NCBI GenBank assembly: GCA_947447815.1
Contig: CANFLJ010000079.1
Coordinates: forward strand, 1 to 8,043
Reading direction: 5' to 3'
DNA: 8,043 bases
Source of the DNA: Chitinophagaceae bacterium
GTDB taxonomy: Bacteria; Bacteroidota; Bacteroidia; Chitinophagales; Chitinophagaceae
The position numbers and the translations under genes are program-made. The notes beneath the pieces are model-generated. The model was not told the origin of the DNA and made no database searches. It saw only the letters and a program-made list of their open reading frames with translations. Shown here piece after piece: positions 5,722 to 8,043 of the stretch; the stretch's first letter is position 1, and each line of letters begins with the position of its first letter.

Positions 5722-5743
5722 AGACGTTATTTATCGTCTTTTT
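5722..5743 (+). terminator. Weak intrinsic terminator after the reductase gene
   Basis: AGACG (5722-5726) pairs with CGTCT (5735-5739) around an 8-nt AT loop, followed by five Ts (5739-5743). With only 5 bp it would be leaky, so some transcription into the MCE gene is likely. Confidence 0.4.
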
Positions 5744-5788
5744 ATGACTATTTAACACCAACAATTAACAACGGAATATTCAATTTAA

Positions 5789-5796
5789 TAGATTTG
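5789..5796 (+). promoter_or_regulatory. -7-like box directly before the MCE gene
   Basis: TAGATTTG is a perfect TAnnTTTG match that ends 4 nt before the ATG at 5801. If used, transcription would start at about 5800-5803 and give an almost leaderless mRNA. No TTTG is present at the expected -33 distance, so a chance match is quite possible. Confidence 0.25.
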
Positions 5797-5800
5797 CCAA

Positions 5801-6805
5801 ATGAAAATCTCCAACGAAGCTAAAGTAGGTACCTTAACAGTTATTTCCTTGGCCCTTTTAATATTTGGATACAATTTCCTGAGAGGAAGAAGTGTGCTGA
5901 AGACCGGCAATTTTTTGTATGCTAAATATACCGATGCCAAGAGTTTGATGGTTTCTAATCCTGTATACATCAATGGGTTTCAGGTAGGTAATGTATATGA
6001 TATAGAAACGGAAGACGCTTCCTTGAAGAATATTATTATTACCATTAAACTGAAAGATAAGTATCAGATACCTGATAATTCTACGGCTACTGTAAAAAGT
6101 AGTTTGCTGGGTACACCAAGTATTGAAATCTCTTTAGGAAATACTAAAAAGTACCTTGAATCGGGCGATACAATTAATAGTATACAATCTATCGGATTGA
6201 TTGGAGATATTACCAGTAAGATTGATCCTATTACTACTCAGTTGAAATTTACCCTTACTAATCTGGATACTGTGCTGCACAATATCAATTCTGTTTTTAG
6301 TAATAATGTAAAAGGGAATATTGCCAGCATGGTTGCCAATATGGATAGCGCTACCAAGAATATTGCCACGGCTACTGCTGCTCTTAATATGATGCTTGAT
6401 AAAGATCATGGGTCGCTTACAAGCACCGTGAACAGTATTAGTAGTGTAACTAAAAATCTTGCTGATAACAACAATAAAGTGAATACTATTCTGAGTAATG
6501 TAGAAGCCACTACACAACACTTTTCTCAGGCAGATGTAGAAGGGGCTGTTACCAAATTGAAATCATCGATAGAGCAATTAAATTTATTGATGACAAAGAT
6601 TAATTCAGATAAAGGCTCATTGGGTATGCTGATGAATGATAAGACGCTTTATAATAATCTGAATAGTACCGTTCGCAGTGCCAATACTTTGCTGGATGAT
6701 GTGCGTATTCATCCAAAACGATACGTAAATATCTCGGTATTTGGTAAGAAAGATAAAACGGGTCCTATTGCAAAACCTGTATCTGATTCTCTTGGGACTC
6801 ATTAA
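5801..6805 (+). CDS. MCE/MlaD family lipid-transport protein
   Basis: A 334-residue MCE-domain protein, a family of membrane-anchored, substrate-binding subunits of ABC systems that move lipids between the membranes. An N-terminal membrane anchor lies at about 10-27 (TLTVISLALLIFGYNFL), with no cleavage site. One MCE domain follows at about 37-115, with the signature YTDAKSLMVSNPVYINGFQV (43-62), GNVYDIE just after it, and SSLLGTPSIEISLG (100-113). The C-terminal part (about 140-300) is Asn/Thr/Ser-rich and predicted helical, as in MlaD relatives that form helical tubes or needles, and ends in a conserved-looking DKGSLGMLMNDKTLYNNL segment (270-287). The ATPase and permease partners (MlaF/MlaE) are not in the window. 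An OstA-like gene follows after 15 nt, which supports an envelope function. Confidence 0.9.
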   Translation: MKISNEAKVGTLTVISLALLIFGYNFLRGRSVLKTGNFLYAKYTDAKSLMVSNPVYINGFQVGNVYDIETEDASLKNIIITIKLKDKYQIPDNSTATVKSSLLGTPSIEISLGNTKKYLESGDTINSIQSIGLIGDITSKIDPITTQLKFTLTNLDTVLHNINSVFSNNVKGNIASMVANMDSATKNIATATAALNMMLDKDHGSLTSTVNSISSVTKNLADNNNKVNTILSNVEATTQHFSQADVEGAVTKLKSSIEQLNLLMTKINSDKGSLGMLMNDKTLYNNLNSTVRSANTLLDDVRIHPKRYVNISVFGKKDKTGPIAKPVSDSLGTH

Positions 6806-6820
6806 TAATTAATCTACTAC

Positions 6821-8043
6821 ATGAGTCGTTTTTTACAGGTAATTATCATCATCATTTTAGGAAGTAATGTATTGTATGCGCAGCGTTCGCTGGGGGATAC
6901 AATTAATATCGGTAAGATTATCAGTATTATACAATCGGAACGATACAATTTTCAGGACTTTGGTGATACCTCAGGTAAGTTTATATCGCTGGCAGGTAAT
7001 GCCCGTGTAAAGCAGGAGAAAACCCATTTTAATGCAGATAGTATTGTGCTGAATCAGAAGTCGAACATCATGGAGGCTTTTGGTAATATTCATATTAATG
7101 ATGCGGATAGCATACATACCTATGCACAATATGTAAAGTATTTTGGTAAGGAAAAGAAGGCCTTTCTGAATAATAAAGTAAAGCTTACCGATGGCAAAGG
7201 GGTATTGACTACTGATAACCTGGAATATGATGTAAACACCAAGGAAGGGATATTTTTGAATGGGGGTAAACTGGTAAATGGTAAGACCGTTCTGACCAGT
7301 AAGGAGGGGTACTATTATGGCAATACAAGAGATGTAGTTTTTAAAAAGAAAGTACTGCTAAATGGACCTGATTATAAGATTATTACCGACACCCTTTTGT
7401 ATAATCTGAATACCGATATTGTTACGTTTGTTTGTGCTACCAATATCAAGATGGGCAAGCGAAATATTAAGACCAACCAGGGATGGTATAATCTTAAAAA
7501 CAAACAGGCCTGGTTTGGCAATCGTCCTGTGATAGATGACAGTAGTTATACGGTGGTAGCCGATTCTATTCATTTCAATGATTCTACCGGAATGGGTAAC
7601 CTGAGGGGAAAAGTAATTTATACCAGTAAAGACTCGGTAGGTGGGTTTGATCTTACTGCTGACTACTTGGATATCAATAAGAAAAAGAATACGGTATTGG
7701 CCATGCAGCACCCTATTTTGATGGTGAAGCAACAAAAGGATAGCCTCTATATTACTGCCGATACTTTGTATGCGGCTCCACTGGATGAGTTGCTTAAAAC
7801 TACCATGGTACCTAAATTGAGAGACTCTACTTATAAGATACCGAAGGACACGTCGGCCAATAAATATTTCAGAGGATACCATCATGTGCAAATTTATTCC
7901 GATTCGATGCAGGCGGTAGGGGATAGTATGTTTTATTCCTTACAGGATAGTATATTCCGATTGTTTACCAATCCGATTGTATGGAGTAAAGATAATCAGA
8001 TAATGGGCGATACTATTTATATGTATACGCAGAACAGAAAGCC
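6821..8043 (+). CDS. OstA/LptA-like LPS-transport protein (partial, 3' end outside window)
   Basis: An open frame from ATG 6821 to the window end: 407 codons and two further bases, without stop. Residues 1-20 (MSRFLQVIIIIILGSNVLYA) are a signal peptide, probably cut before Gln21, so the protein is periplasmic or in the outer membrane. The rest is a chain of short beta strands typical of OstA/LptA domains. A loose A-D-S/T-L/I motif recurs: NADSIVLN (71-78), DADSIHT (94-100), TTDNLEYD (130-137), ITDTLLYN (188-195), VADSIHFN (246-253), LTADYLDI (278-285), ITADTLYA (311-318) and YSDSMQ (359-364). OstA-like proteins form or feed the beta-jellyroll bridge carrying LPS across the periplasm. It follows the MCE gene by 15 nt, most likely in one operon. 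Whether a longer LptD-like part follows cannot be seen. Confidence 0.88.
   Translation, partial: MSRFLQVIIIIILGSNVLYAQRSLGDTINIGKIISIIQSERYNFQDFGDTSGKFISLAGNARVKQEKTHFNADSIVLNQKSNIMEAFGNIHINDADSIHTYAQYVKYFGKEKKAFLNNKVKLTDGKGVLTTDNLEYDVNTKEGIFLNGGKLVNGKTVLTSKEGYYYGNTRDVVFKKKVLLNGPDYKIITDTLLYNLNTDIVTFVCATNIKMGKRNIKTNQGWYNLKNKQAWFGNRPVIDDSSYTVVADSIHFNDSTGMGNLRGKVIYTSKDSVGGFDLTADYLDINKKKNTVLAMQHPILMVKQQKDSLYITADTLYAAPLDELLKTTMVPKLRDSTYKIPKDTSANKYFRGYHHVQIYSDSMQAVGDSMFYSLQDSIFRLFTNPIVWSKDNQIMGDTIYMYTQNRK

Noticed and set aside
5605..5823. 72-codon plus-strand frame
   Set aside because: It is a shifted-frame shadow of the reductase 3' end that runs into the next gene's start.
6134..6520. 128-codon minus-strand frame
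   Set aside because: Antisense shadow of the MCE gene with no recognisable domain.
7358..7891. 177-codon open frame on the minus strand
   Set aside because: It lies entirely antisense to the OstA-like gene, whose signal peptide and repeated motifs are convincing. Its translation resembles no domain.

Overview
The window looks like chromosomal DNA of a Bacteroidota species, probably close to Chitinophagaceae (the family is inference). The evidence is low GC, A-rich stretches instead of Shine-Dalgarno sites before the start codons, repeated TAnnTTTG promoter boxes of the Bacteroidota sigma-ABfr type, and several typical Bacteroidota genes: a 2[4Fe-4S] ferredoxin with a long linker, a short LuxC-like acyl-CoA reductase, an MCE/MlaD protein and an OstA-like protein.

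Layout. Positions 1-530 hold no convincing gene. They carry a weak promoter-like site, a 22-bp direct repeat at 49-bp spacing, a perfect 14-bp hairpin and an intrinsic terminator. Positions 531-3507 form a compact signalling operon on the plus strand: a NarL/LuxR-type response regulator, a soluble three-PAS histidine kinase and a receiver-only (CheY-like) regulator, with gaps of only 18-19 nt. A strong promoter at 3548-3577 then serves tRNA-Gly(GCC). An intrinsic terminator separates this gene from tRNA-Leu(UAA), which has its own terminator. Positions 3851-4208 contain no gene, but hold four hairpins and a promoter-like box that fit an undescribed small RNA of about 150 nt on the minus strand. 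A ferredoxin gene (minus strand, ending in a 38-bp perfect palindrome terminator) and an acyl-CoA reductase gene (plus strand) diverge from a 58-bp spacer in which two promoter boxes face each other. From 5801 to the end an MCE/MlaD protein is followed after 15 nt by an OstA/LptA-like protein that runs off the window; both belong to lipid or LPS trafficking in the cell envelope.

How the genes work together. The kinase probably phosphorylates one or both flanking regulators, and only the LuxR-type one has a visible DNA-binding output. The ferredoxin/reductase pair suggests a redox or lipid link, but only by position. The mlaD-like and OstA-like genes form an envelope unit. No mobile element, CRISPR array or defence system was found. 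The most novel signals are non-coding: the candidate small RNA, the repeat/hairpin region at the left end and the arrangement of promoters and terminators.
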